A stretch of DNA of 64,000 nt, taken from contig KB445797.1 of NCBI GenBank assembly GCA_000320605.2, positions 1,379,600 to 1,443,599 of the forward strand, in the 5' to 3' direction. Below, piece after piece: positions 47,743 to 61,334 of this stretch; the first letter of the stretch is position 1; each line of letters opens with the position of its first letter. The notes under the pieces are model-generated. The model did not search any database. It worked only from the letters and a program-made list of their open reading frames with translations, and was not told the origin of the DNA. This stretch comes from Gelatoporia subvermispora B (Eukaryota; Basidiomycota; Agaricomycetes; Polyporales; Gelatoporiaceae). The position numbers and the translations under genes were made by a program.

Positions 47743-48932
47743 ATCAAGGTCTGATCTTGGAATTGACTCGGGCAAGTGTACTCTAGTTTCGATCAATACA
47801 TTAGTACATAGCCCATTCTCTAGCGATACCGGTGTATCTGGTGTCAATCTTCACCGCTATTCGTGCGAGTGTATGTATTATGCGCGCTATGTCGGGGTCA
47901 CGAAACTTGTGCATAGACAACCGTGAGCGTCAGGACTTCAATTACTAGGCTTGCGCTATACGTTGATCGAAATCATGTCCCCCGGCATTTATTGTAGCTA
48001 ATTCGGATGCAGAAGCTAAGATGGGACTTTGCAATCGACGGAACTAAACAAGTTTCTAGCCTTGTGAAGGGGTATCGAAACTCATAAGTATACTGGGTGA
48101 AGAGGATTGCAGGGAAACACCTGCGCCCATATGCCCTGTATAATCTCTCTGTAGCATACGCTCGGGTCCAACACATACGCCATGTGGCAATGTAGTGCAT
48201 TCGGGGGCTCTTCTTGAAAAAGACATAGGAGTGGAGACATTGACAGGAACTCGCACGCGGAAGACCGAAGAACACGTAGGAAAGCCCAGTATACGAGACT
48301 AAGGGTGTCTGCTTCATGCAATCCATGCGGTCGACTCGGGTTCTACTATCTGGCTGAAAATAGCAACGACCTCACATTGCACCCAATATTGTAACACCGA
48401 AACCATTCATTATACGAGTAGCGAAGAATGCACGCCGCAGCGAAGCTATAGCTATCGCACCTGCAGAACTGTACAGGAACCTGCGAGCGCTCAACGCGGA
48501 GGTCAGCTTGAATCCGGAAGCCGCGATTGGACATGGGCAATTGTCGGACCTAGTCAAGTCTTCAAGCATTCTGCTCGTGTCGAAGAAAGTTTTGAGAACA
48601 TAAGCCGGGCTTGAGGTGCATAGATATCATCCCAGGCAATGCAAATAGGAAAGCAGCGATAGATTGCAGTCACGGCCGTAAGCGGCGAACCCCACGAACG
48701 TTTGCCGTAAGTACGATGCCTCATGGCACCTCGTACCGCCCCGTATCGCTCGAAGCTACCGACATCGGACATGGTGCGCCCGAGGGAAAGTTGTCGGGCA
48801 GCATTGTCGCCGAAGCTGCTGTCGTGATGGTGGGAGGAAAGAGGAGAATGACTTGGATAACATGACCGGTGCCGGGACCAAATGGGCGCCTGGCTCGCTC
48901 CCAACTCCTCTCATCCCCAACCATCCCCGACC
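47743..48932. other. Intergenic region, nothing recognised
   Basis: The 3' flank of the NLR and the promoter of FAD synthase. Short frames only. Confidence 0.3.
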
Positions 48933-50771
48933 ATGGCTGCTGTCGATTACCAGGCTATCTCGAGAAGAGTATATGCGCTCGCCGCGTCGTCGAGCTCGTT
49001 GGCTCCGCTTTTGAAGGAGGCATTAGGGGTCATTGATGAGGCTCTTGACAAATTCGGGTGAGTGGTGAAGCATTCATGCAGCCGTCTGGGATCGTAGTCT
49101 TAACTTGATCCATTGTGCAGACGGGAACATATCTCATTGAGCTTCAACGGAGGCAAAGACTGTATGTGATCTTGGCTCGGTGAATGCGTTTCAGCAGCAA
49201 CTGAGATTTACGCCACAGGCACCGTGCTCCTACATCTCCTTGCAGCAAGCATCGGTCGGAGAGACCAAGCTCCTACACCAACCAAGCCCGTGCCCGCAGT
49301 CTACATCCCTGTGCCATCTCCCTTCTCGCAGCTCGAGTCATTCATCGATCGCACGGCAAAGGCATACTACCTCGATCTCTTCCACTGCCCACTTCCGTCA
49401 AGCTCCCAGCTACCCGTCGAGACCGTAGCAAGCCCAGCGACTCCAGCCCCGTATGGAACAAATGGAGACTACATCAGTGGAGGCGTTGCTAGCGCCGTGA
49501 ACGTCAAGAGGCCGAGGGGTGGCGAGGGCATGCGGTTGGCACTCGAGAAGTACAAGGCTCGGTTCCCTCACATTGATGCCATCCTCATTGGCACACGGAG
49601 GAGCGATCCTCATGGAGGTGAGAGTTTTCTGCACTCTGAATAGTGATGATGTTCCTTTGAGCTGACGTGCGTACAGCCACGTTGACGCACAGAAATCCGA
49701 CGGACGCAGGATGGCCACGCTTCGAGCGTGTCAATCCCATCATCAACTGGTCATACGCCGACGTCTGGACATACCTACGAGAGTTGGACGTCCCGTATTG
49801 CTGCTTATATGACGAAGGGTGCGTCCCCAGCTTCAACCCTACTAACCACCTCACTGACACCTCAATGACGTAGTTACACCTCCCTCGGCTCGACGTACAA
49901 CACCTTCAAGAATCCCGCCCTCCTCATGCAGTCGCCATGCACCCGTCTCCAGCCCTCTGTCTCCACATCTGCCTCTTCATCCAAGCCTCCCGTTCTCCTT
50001 AGCGTGCACGCCAATGGTACCATCTCCGCCTCCGTCCCGCACACCCCGCCGCCTGCTGACGCCGCCCCAGGCGTGACGGACCCGCTACCGGCGCGGGGCG
50101 GTCCCCTTCCGAGTCTCCCGGACAACCTGCAGTTCCTGAACAAGGGCGACCCCCTGCGCGCGTGTTGGGTCGACCCCGACACCAGCGTTTCCTCCCTACC
50201 TTCTCTTCCCGACAACCTCCAGAGCCTCCCAGAGGACCTCGCGGTCAAGGACGACCCTGCGCGGATGTGCCCCTTGAGCCGTGACGGCGGGGGCTGTGAC
50301 GGCGGGGTGAGTGAGAAGCCGGTGCAGCTGACCTCCCTCCCAGACAACCTACAATTCCTGAACAAAGGTGACCCGCTGCGCGCGTGCTGGGTCGACCCGG
50401 ACACCGGCGTACCCTCCGTACCCTCCCTCCCGGACAACCTGCAGCCCTTCGCGATCCAGGGAGACCCCGCACAGGCGTGTCCCTTGAGCTGCGATGGTGG
50501 TGGTGCGGGTGAGGCGCCGGTGCAGCCGACGTCGCTTCCGGACAACCTACAGGTGCTTAACAAAGGCGATCCCCTGAGCGTGTGCTATGCGGATCCTTTC
50601 GTTGCCAACAGGGACAAGGCGGTCGCAGCGCGTGCGACGGGGAAGGGGTGCACTGCGGAGAAGTGCGTGTGCGAGCCGCGCTACCGGCCGGCGTATGAGC
50701 TGCAGGACGGGACTCTGGAGCGCGCGGGGCGGGCGACAAGCGCGGCAAACGGAACAAACCTGCCTTCGTGA
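48933..50771 (+). CDS. FAD1: FAD synthase (PAPS-reductase-like) with internal repeat insertion
   Basis: FMN adenylyltransferase makes FAD from FMN and ATP. It starts [20 protein letters not shown]. The PP-loop [18 protein letters not shown] spans two introns. Next come [78 protein letters not shown] and [20 protein letters not shown], all family hallmarks. The usual ending [18 protein letters not shown] is present near the C-terminus. Between TFKNPALL and that ending lie about 250 extra residues, which contain five copies of SLPDNLQ, each followed by a GDP-x3-C or DDP-x3-C motif. All introns are GT-AG with good phase. The gene is convergent with the Ctp1 gene. Enzyme identity is secure; the function of the insert is unknown. 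Confidence 0.93.
50112..50600 (+). repeat. In-frame A-B-A-B-A repeats in FAD synthase
   Basis: The codons for SLPDNLQ start at 50112, 50212, 50334, 50424 and 50532. Units 1, 3 and 5 continue [15 protein letters not shown] or a variant. Units 2 and 4 continue with a longer, Gly/Asp-rich segment (CPLS-DGGG). The higher-order unit is 222 then 198 bp. GC content is high and most differences between units are synonymous or near CpG sites. Confidence 0.9.
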
Positions 50772-51127
50772 TGCATGTGCCGAGCAAAAGAGTGCACAGG
50801 AAGCCCTACGTTGTATGTGCAAATAAGCGGGACGGTGCTTGGAGATATATCTGCTATGTTTGAGTAATATTGTGCTCTGGACGTATAGACTGTAATTCTC
50901 GACTGCTCGATGATGATCGCAATGAATATCAGAATCTCCAGTGTGCTACATTACATGTGTAGTCCCCAGAAATAGAAACTATGTGGTGCATGAGTGTGGA
51001 CATGAAGAAAGCATAGTCTCGTCCGTGGTATCAGTGGAATATAGTATGTTACACTCTGAACGAGGAAAACCACGGTACAAACAGCCTCCGGTATATGTAG
51101 GGATGCGACTGGGTAGCGAACTATTCA

Positions 51128-53622
51128 TTACTGTCTCTTCCTGTATCTCCCGCCAGCACTATATGCTTAACATGAGTCTCGCACGTCGAAACCCCGCACA
51201 GCATAGATACTCACCTCGCCTCCTGCTCAATCATCATCCTCTTCCGCTCATGCATCTCCTTCGCCTGCCGGTTAAGCTCCGCCGCCTTTTGCGTGTCCGG
51301 GAAGCCGATATCCCAATACCCTGGCGGCGTCTTCGCCCGTGCCCACTGATGACGGTGGCGCGAGATCTGGTGCCTGTGCTCCGTGATCGCGTCCGCCTGC
51401 TCGGCGTCTGCAGTGGTCGGGGGCTCGTCCTGGGAGTCTGTGGAAGACAATGCGGTGGTGGAGAGGGCGCCACCAAGATGCTTGTGCGGGCGAGAGGACG
51501 GCTTTGATGGGGTGGATTCGGGGGAGCGCCAGAGTGGTGGTCGGAGTCGAGAGGGGAGCGGCCCGATCGCTTCGTAGTACTGCCAACAGACGCACTACGA
51601 TGAGTTGCAGTTGGCGGAAAAGGCACGCTACTCACGTCACGACAGCACTCGCAGTCGTCCGCATGCAGGTTCTTGCGCTGCTGTTTGTTCCGCACAACGT
51701 CGTCGAACTGGAACCCCAGCCCATTGTTCCGTGTGCCGTCGATCTCGTACAACGCGTTGATCGTGACTGCTCCCACTCTGAAGTTGAGTCAGTACAGGCC
51801 ATCATAGGTACTAGGTAGATATGACGCACTGTGCGTCGGCGGCATAGCGTCCCCTGCCTTTGTATATGGTGTAATCCGCAGGATCGCGCTTCGAGGAACT
51901 CGCAGTCGGCGCGTTCTCTTTACTTGGCTCCTTCCGAGAGACTGGTGTCTCGAGTGAGTCCACGGCGTCGATAACAGCCTGACGGGATATTGCCGGGGTT
52001 TTAAACGCGGATGGACGTGGGGTCGCAGCAGTGTCACGAGCGAGGCCAGGAGATGCAATAAAAACGTCATCTTCCTTGAGGGCAACATTCTCGATGCCAG
52101 AGTCTGAGGAAGTGCCGTATATGCGCGACACATCTGCAGGTGGCCGTTTACGCAGATGCGGAGGCGAAGACAACACAGGATCTGGTGCTGTATGCGGATG
52201 GCATATCCAACACGTAAGTGAGCGCTACTGAAGTTGAGCCACGGAACGCACCCTGCGAGTCGTCCTCCGTGTCAGAGGAGGTCAGGTCCGGAATAAGAGT
52301 CTCCTCGAACTTTCGCTTGAGGGCCTTGCGGGGCCGCACCGTTTCTGCGCCAGTAGCTTGCAATTGTTGCTGCAGGGACGATAAGGGTGCTAGGTTCCCC
52401 GCACGCAGCGTAGTCAACGGCGCTGGTGTGCTCGGACTTCCATCTGGAAGGAACATCTTCAGCCTCTTTCTAGGCGATGCATCTGAAGGGGTCATCATGC
52501 CCGGCGTGGCGTTCTCGTCATCTGTCAAGAGATGAGCATATATCCACTATCCGTGTCGCGTGTGCATAGATTTACTGATCGGCTTGACCTGCTGCTTTGG
52601 TCGAAGTCTCCGCTTCCCACTCGGCGATATAGTTGCATTCTGCTTCCTTCTCGCGTAATTACGTCGGACAGTCTCGACACGTTCCATGTTTGGCTCCACA
52701 TCGTTGAGTGGGAACATCTCTGGGGCGCCCTCCTCTCCGCATATGTATTTCTTGAACCCACTCCACGTTTTCATATCCCGCTCGTGCTTGGCCTCGTTAC
52801 GCTCCTTGGCTTTCTGCAAAGCGTCATAGCGCTCCCGGAGGTCCTTGTACTGCTTAACGAGCAGGAGAGGATCAGACGAAGGTGGTGGCAGCGGGGCGGT
52901 CGCGCGCAGATGAGGAGGATCGGGAGAAAAAAATGTGTCCGATGATGGGACTTCAAATTCGTCGTCACTAGAGGATCGCTGGAGGCGGACCGGGATAGCT
53001 GATCGTGGCCCAGGCCTGTAGCATTAGCAGGATCATGAGCAATAGGCTGGACAAGTCTGACAAGATCACTTACTTCTTCGCCGTCTGAGCAGGGGTGGGG
53101 AGCCCCGAGGTAGAAGGGGCAGAGTAAACGCTACTGGATTTCCGCTCGAGCTCTTGCAAGCGTTCGTGGAGACCCTCGTTCTCCTGCTTTAGCCTTGTGA
53201 CTTCCTCCGACAAGGTCGTGTTCTGCTTCCTTAGCTCCTCCGCCGCGCGAGATGCTTGAGCAGTCTTGTCTCGATCAGACTTCCTGTGCCGCACGACATC
53301 GGCGAGCTCATCCTGCAACTGCTCGATGCGCGACTGTGCCCTTTCAATGGACTCGCGGTTGAAGAGCTCTTTGTCGGCTGCTACGACAGCCTCTGCCTCG
53401 TCAAGCGAAGCGAATCCCATGCATTCGATGAACCTTCGAACGCGTTCGCCCAGTTCAGATACGCGCAAGTTGAGTTTCTTGTTGATAGCTTGCAGGTCAG
53501 ACAGCTGTACTTGAGCCTCAGTTACAGTGCTGGATAGTACACAGAATGATGGTGACCTTATCCTCGAGTACGATCGGCCTCTCTGGAGTCGACTGGGCTT
53601 CGTCTGAGGAGCTTACATCCAT
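51128..53622 (-). CDS. ctp1: Ctp1/Sae2/CtIP-type DNA end-resection factor
   Basis: This gene encodes a cofactor of the MRN nuclease in double-strand-break resection and meiosis, nuclear. It starts MDVSSSDEAQSTPERPIVLE, then a coiled coil (SIERAQSRIEQLQDELADVV, ASRAAEELRKQNTTLSEEVT, RLKQENEGLHERLQELERK). A long low-complexity Ser/Pro middle region follows with possible phosphosites (GMMTPSDASPRKRLKMF). The conserved C-terminal Sae2/Ctp1 domain reads NKQQRKNLHADDCECCRDYY, EAIGPLPSR, then ITEHRHQISRHRHQWARAKT and PPGYWDIGFPDTQ. A terminal 31-nt exon (51128-51158) adds AGGRYRKRQ, the typical end, after a GTGAGT donor that would otherwise read as a TGA stop. About eight exons are present and none looks broken. 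Confidence 0.88.
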
Positions 53623-54061
53623 AGTCGACTCAGACTTCTAGAGACCGTGCCACTTCTTCGCCGAGAGAGATTGAGGTAATTCAGAGCCACCGGCTACCGA
53701 GGCAATGCAAGGTGACTCTAGAGATCAAGAAATTAAGGATGTCCAGACGTGCATACAAGCTCAGGAGTGATGAGATTAGTTGGCGAGTAGTGAGCGCCGA
53801 GCGCGTTGATCCCTGCTCAAGGACACAGCACAACTGAGTTGAGTGGCTAGCAAGCGCCTATAGCTCATGAACACGTGATCGTGTTTCTGCGGCTCACTTG
53901 CACGGGCGAATTTCGCAGCCTCGAACTCAAGAGTCTGCATACTCCACAGTGACTTTTAACGACCTCGTCGGGGGATAAGGGTTCAGATCCCAGGTCCCGC
54001 AGTGTGCATATTACCACGAAATGTTCCCCATTCTGTATCCACGGCGATCGCGACATAGCAC
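53623..54061. other. Short intergenic region, nothing recognised
   Basis: Promoter side of the Ctp1 gene and 3' flank of the decarboxylase. No further element is supported. Confidence 0.3.
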
Positions 54062-56040
54062 TTATTGTACATCCTTCGATATCTTCTGCATGTACTCCTG
54101 CACAGCTACCGCACCTTCCTGCTGCAGGAGATCCCAGGCCGTATCTATATGTTCCTGCTGCGTCCGGGCAGCGCCCACCGCGAAGCGTATGCAGAAGACG
54201 CCGTTCAGAACCGTCTGCGTGAGCATGATGTCGTGCCTTGAGGAGAGGCGCGCGTAGAATGCTCGGTTCAGCTCGTTCAGCTCGCTGCCGGTGAGCGATG
54301 CGCCCGCGGGCGTCAGCCGGAAGACGGTCAGCGCAAACGAGGGCGCGGTGACGAGGGAGAAATCGAGCGAGGCCCGTATGAGCGAGGTGAAGTGCTCGTT
54401 GAGCTTGATTCCCTAAATATGCGCAATCGTCAGTTGTCAGATATCAGCTGTGAGGGTGCGCGGGGGATGCGCACCTGCCGGATGTAGTTCCGGAAGCCCT
54501 CCACGCCGTAGCTGCGCAGGACGAACCAGACCTTGAGCGAGCGGAACCGCCGTCCGAGGCCCAGGTGCCAGTTACGGAAGTCGACGACCGCCCCAGCGTC
54601 GCCTTGTTTTGTCCTCAGAAACTCCGGGGTCACGTCCAGCGCATCCGTAAGGTCCTTCCGGTCCTTCACCCAGAGCAACGCGGCGTCGAAGTTAACGAGA
54701 CCCCACTGATTGATTATCGATGAGCATCAACTACACGATGTGCAAGGCGGAAAAGAACATACCTTGTGAAAGTTGGTGCCGAATGAAGTTGCATATGCGT
54801 TGATGTTCTCGAGTTGTGCTGTCCCACGGTACTCTGGGCAGGCGAGAGTGACACCGGCCCAAGCTGCGTCAACGTGTATCCAGAGAGACGGGTAGTCCTC
54901 GGCTATTGTCATGACGAATCAGCGCATAGTCAAGATTCCGAAGAGTGTTCACCGACAAACTTGTCCGATCTCATCGAGGCGGTCAATCGCGCCGGACGAG
55001 GTGGTACCCACGGTGGCGACTGTGCAAGCCTCGTTAGTCAGAGCTGCATCCTCTACGACAATGCACTCACCTAGAATGAACGGCCGCTTCCCCCGTTTCT
55101 CATCCTCCTCCAGTGCAGACTTGAGCGTAGCACCCCTCAGCGCGTACGCGTCCTCCGCCTTGACCTCCAAAGCACGGCACTCCATGCCAAAGACGAGACC
55201 TGCCTTGACGCCGAGCGAGTGCGTCTGCGTGGTCGTGTAGATGACGAGCTCGTCCGCTTTTGCATCTGGGTGTATGCGCAGGTAGCGCTCACGCGCAGCG
55301 ACAACCACGACCAGGGCTAATTCCGATGCGGTCGTCTGCGGGCCAGACATGGGATTTCAGTCAGGGAGGATATCAGAACAGAATGACCGCACCTGGATGA
55401 CTCCGCCGCCTTTCCCGGAACTATGCAGAAAGTGCTCACTCAGGCCAAGCAGCTTTGCAGACCAGTCCATCACGACCATCTCGAGCTCGGTGCATGCCGG
55501 GCTAGCGAGCCACTGACAAAACATGGTGAGTTGGACTACGGCTGAGGGACGCAGGGAAGAGTACGACTGACATTGAAACCTGGGTTGGCAGTGCTAGTGG
55601 AGTAGAGATCGCCCAGGATGCCTTCGAATGTACATGCTGTAGGGAAGTAGGCAAAGAACGAGGGATGTTGCCAATGCGTCAAGCCTAGTAGTTGCGTTAG
55701 TGACGCTCCAGCGAACTGAGATGGCCGAGCGAACCTGGGAGAATGTACTTCTGATAATCATCTGCAATGACCGTGAAGTCCTCCCCTTGTTCAGGAGGGC
55801 TGTCTGCTGTTTGTCAGGCGCCGGGTGGCTTAGCGAAGTGGTTGAAGTAAGGCTTGCCTGGAAGTGCATCTAGGAGATAGCCAGGCTGGACACTGGGTAC
55901 CACAGGGCGATTCTGCAGCGAGTAGTAGTAGTCGCAGATCCTGTCAATCGCCTGATAGCCTGCTTTCCGGAAGCTGACATGGCTAGAGTCAGTTGTGCAG
56001 CCCGTAGAGACCACTGTATAGCTTACGCCTCGATATCCAT
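54062..56040 (-). CDS. Pyridoxal-phosphate aromatic-L-amino-acid decarboxylase
   Basis: This is a group II PLP decarboxylase that would turn aromatic amino acids into amines (tryptamine, tyramine or dopamine type). The start [20 protein letters not shown] is joined by a first intron inside the Ala codon. Then come [70 protein letters not shown]+[33 protein letters not shown] and [10 protein letters not shown]. The PLP-lysine block reads [20 protein letters not shown], with NFHK where many relatives have NPHK. The remainder includes [20 protein letters not shown], and the C-terminus reads [20 protein letters not shown]. The stop lies at 54062. About ten short exons all join in frame. Substrate preference cannot be read from sequence alone. 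It is divergent from the ubiquitin-L40 gene. Confidence 0.9.
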
Positions 56041-57363
<1,323 letters not shown>

Positions 57364-57606
57364 TGGTTTTCGCTTCTCTGGAGCGTGCGATGCTGTATGG
57401 GCTGGTCCACCGACGGCTTGGGGCGGGCTCTCTCACATGTATTACCTGGCTATGCAGCATATGCCATGCATTTCACATCGCTTTGTAACTTTGCTATGCA
57501 CTGATGTCACTTGCGATCTCCTCGAGGAACCCAGGCTGGAAGATCCCTTTCATTGCACGCCTCTAACAACCGGCACATGGCTCTTGTCTTGTCCTTGAGC
57601 GGGACT

Positions 57607-60339
57607 TCAAGTCATGAAGATGTATCGCGGATCGTTGTCCCAGATTTCCTCCCGACTCCCGGCAAGCGCGGCTTTCTCGTCCTGTGTGAGCTTGTCTCTG
57701 TATGCCTTGTTCCGCTTGTTCAGTGCGATGAGACGCATGTGGAGGATGCATGCAGCCAGGCATGACGCGAAGAGGCATCTTGACACCATTCTCGGATCTC
57801 AGTGGCTATGCGATTCTATCTGAATTGTGAATACTCACCCCGCGGAGATGGCATGACCCTTCCGGAAGTCGTCGTCCGCGTCGAAGTATATCTGCGGAGA
57901 CGCTCTGTACGCGACATTTTTCGATACCGCAGCTCAGCTTACAACCGATAAGACTCACATGGAGACGCAATTGGAGATGGACACTATGAACGCTGTCCCC
58001 ACACCTCGTTTAGACGTCGGTGAGAATGCGTTTGCTGCCCAGCTCCTGCATTCCAATTTCCCTCGGCGTCAGTTCAGCTCTGATTCCTCACTGGCCCACC
58101 CGCGACCGCGCACACTCACATGACGAGCGGGAACAGGCTAAAGTTGCCGCCGACGACGAGGAAGAGCGCGAAGTACCCCGCGCCGACGCTGTTCTGGACG
58201 GACGTCGCGAGGATGATGTAGCCGACGCAGGATGTAAGCGTCATCGCCATAATGTGCAACCCGCGGTCGCGCGTGCGGTCGCTGTGCCATGCGGAGAGCA
58301 CGACCATTACCCATCCGATTGCGTATGGCGCGACGGTCAAGCCCTGCGCGTCGATGGAGGAGAAGCCGAGCTGGTTGATCAACTACCGTGCAGGTACCAG
58401 CTTCAGTGATGGGTCCTAGGGTGGTCTCGAGTGACCTCACCGTGGGCAGGAAGTATGTGATCGTCGCAACCCCGACATTGACTACACACGGGATAGCATT
58501 AGCTCGATGAGACAGGGGCCGGGCGACACGCACAGCTCGCATAGACCAGCATGAGCAGCCACGCGTTTGCGTCCCGGAGCACTGCGCGGAGACCCTGCCA
58601 CCCGGACGGCCCGCCATGCGAGCTCGGACGATGGTCGCGGTCGAGCCGTGCCTGCGCGATCGCCTTCTCGCGCGGGGTGAGGAATGACGAAGAAAAGGGG
58701 AACGCGGGGAGGAAGGCGAGCAGCACGAAGGCCATCACAAGTGTGGGGACGGCCTCGATCTGCGTGGGCGAAGTCAGTGGAGCATCGCGTCAGGGAGGAA
58801 AGACAGACGAGGAAGAGGAACTGCCAGCTGCGAGGCGGGTGAGTATGATATGTATATGTGAGAGTGGATGGAAGATGGTACCCTTCTAGAACGGAGGTGC
58901 GCGCGCGAACCAGGCCAAACGCAAGGAGGCCCTATCGCTTCTTCAGCATGAGCAGCAGAGAATATCGATTCTGCGCCTTACACTGATTGCGCCAGGGAGT
59001 GTGCCTGTCATGCATAGACTGATGCGCATCGCCAGTTCATGTCTAATACGAACAGCTATTTCAATGACATTCTGTCTTCTGATCAATTGACTCCCATACC
59101 GTTTGTACCTATGCAAAAATGTTCGGCGACATGACGAGATGCACTATTCGGTCGACGCACCAGAACGAGAGATAGTAAATCATCCCGGCGTAGTACCCGG
59201 CTTCACCGATGCCCAACAGGACCCTATTCGTGCATTGTCAAACAAGGCCTAAGTTATTCCAATGCTGTCAGGTATACCGAAGAACAAGAAGTCCGGCGTA
59301 TCCTTTTGCATAGACGATTGACAGGGAGGAAAGGCCCCAGAACGTCAGTGATAAGAAGAAGCTATCAATATCGTGAGGAACCATAGTTCTGGGAGTGAAA
59401 TGTGGTCATGCGCACAATCGGTCTGCACCAATGTGTCGCTGCAGAACTGTTCGCGGGGGCCGCAGCTTGAGTAAATGCGCACACGGAGTGCATCACCCAA
59501 ATTCGTCTTACCGTTTGCAGGCATCTCGAGTAAACCTAAATAAATCGAATCACGTACTCGTCGAATTTTAGAAACGTGAACGCACAGTAGCCAACGTAGA
59601 AGATGCTCAATGCAAGCGTCCACTTGTTGTTGTTCGTGACACCCTAGGTGAAATTTCGTAATCCGCTTCATGAAACCTAGGATACTCCACGTACAAAATT
59701 CTCGTTGAAAGCGGGAATAACATGAGCATTTCCACTGAGAGGTACGTGTCAAAGCCAGTAGTTTGAGACATATGATTTAACAGTACATGTTGGTTCGATC
59801 TGTGAATTGCGTGTCATCCATGGCATTGTGCCAGAAATATGGTCCCAATTCGTACTTACCGAATTGGTTGACTTCACATAGTGGAGCTCAGTCGTAGTTC
59901 GATGTACTCAAGATGACACAACGCACAGATATAGCTTGAGCCATGACAACGACAGTGAGTCAAAAGGCCAGGACTGAAGAGATCGTGCTCACCTAGATAT
60001 GACCAAAGTCAGAACTCTGAGGTCAATCTTGCGCTTGACAGCTTTCTGTTGTATATGTGTGTCAGCGTCTTTCAATCTGGTCAAGCCGGGCCATACCTCT
60101 TCAGCTTCCGTGTAATCTACACGCAGGGCATCCTTGTGTACTGCCTCCGCAAGCGCGGGATCCAGAGGGGAGAAGAAATGCTTCCGTTTCGCTTTCTTGC
60201 CTACTTGCGCCTGATAGAATGTCCCCTCCGCGAGTCCCCGTTCGTCAGATACAGCTTCAATGTCTTTCAGTGACGCCGATTCCGATGGTATCTCCGAGAT
60301 CTTGATCGTATCGGGTTCATGGAGTGCAGCTGCAGTCAT
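57607..60339 (-). CDS. MFS anion:cation symporter (Dal5/allantoate permease type)
   Basis: This gene encodes a plasma-membrane transporter of small organic anions (allantoate, nicotinate, vitamin-type). I chose the start MTAAALHEPDTIKISEIPSE. The cytoplasmic N-tail contains AKRKHFFSPLDPALAEAV and EEKAVKRKIDLRVLTLVIS. The TM region includes FTDRTNM, GVTNNNKWTLALSIFYVGYC joined to LLEMPAN, LTFWGLSSLSIVYAKGYAG and LLGIGEAGYYAGMIYYLSFW. The central loop includes LTPREKAIAQARLDRDHRPS. Later helices read TITYFLPT, INQLGFSSIDAQGLTVAPYA and IGWVMVVLSAWHSDRTRDRG. The C-terminus reads KLTQDEKAALAGSREEIWDN followed by DPRYIFMT. More than ten small exons are required; the joins I tested keep frame. A degraded paralogue lies at 62700-62970. 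Confidence 0.78.
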
Positions 60340-61334
60340 CTCGGTCAGGCTAGCAGCGTTGATGAGTGTGGGCGAAAAGCTAGAGTGGATGGAGGAACAC
60401 CCCCTTCGATAGCCTCTGCACATCTCCGTGTTACCGCTTACTCGGCACAATATGGCGCGCTGCTCGAGAAGAAGCAATTCGGCTCGCACCTGTAGCTTCT
60501 TTAGGTCATAGGACCCTCTTCGAAGCCCTCGTGGCCACAGGTGAAGAGCTAGTTCTGATTCTTCGATGCCTTTCAATGCCTAAGAATCAAAATACCTCGT
60601 GCAGCTTAGAATCTGGATTCTGCCTCACCATATCAGATGCGGAAGGTCACTGGGTACGTCCCAATTTGGGACTGGAAATGAACGTGATTACTGGCGCGAA
60701 TGGACGCCATATTACTCAAGCGCCGATGGGCACAACACAACTCTTCACACAACGTTCGACCTTCGAATGGGCATCGACATGTCTAGCCTGCTATGCTCAG
60801 TTCGGCCACGTGATCTTAGTATGCGAGTGTAAACGCAGGGGATGTCACTATCCTACGAACCTATGGGCCACGCGTCTCGCTTGATCGAGCTGCGAAGAAG
60901 TTGCCCTCGCCTCCGTCTGCGTCAGTGTAGCAAGGAGGTATTGAGCTACAGTAGCTCGTGTAAACGGGCTCCGATGATGGAGTGCGTTTTGGCGTCGCTG
61001 TACACACCTGCCACGAGGAATTTTCTTCTCGCGATCGCATCGCAACAAGGGACGGTGTCTGTCAGAAACTTACAACATCTCGTCCCAGATGGTCACTCCG
61101 CCAGGCTTACTGCGGTCATGTCGAATGATATCGGGTTTACTGTGAGATATCCACATATCTACGATACGCAAAGTTCTGATCCTGTACGGCTATGCAGCGC
61201 TGGCCCGTGTAATTTGCCAGGTACAGAAAACCCGGCGTTTCAGTGTGGGACAGTGCTCTGGTGACTCTATAATATCCTATCATATCCCCTTTCATGTTAT
61301 CGTATCCCATTTTATCCTATCCTGTCATAACTCT
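60340..61334. other. Intergenic region, nothing recognised
   Basis: Only short frames are present. At 61270-61330 a simple-sequence tract made of TATCCTATC/TATCCCATTT words lies just past the stop of the oxidoreductase relic. Confidence 0.35.

Noticed and set aside
53925..54010. tRNA-like GGGTTCAGATCCC box
   Set aside because: The T-loop word is suggestive, but no matching D-arm, anticodon stem or acceptor pairing could be drawn.
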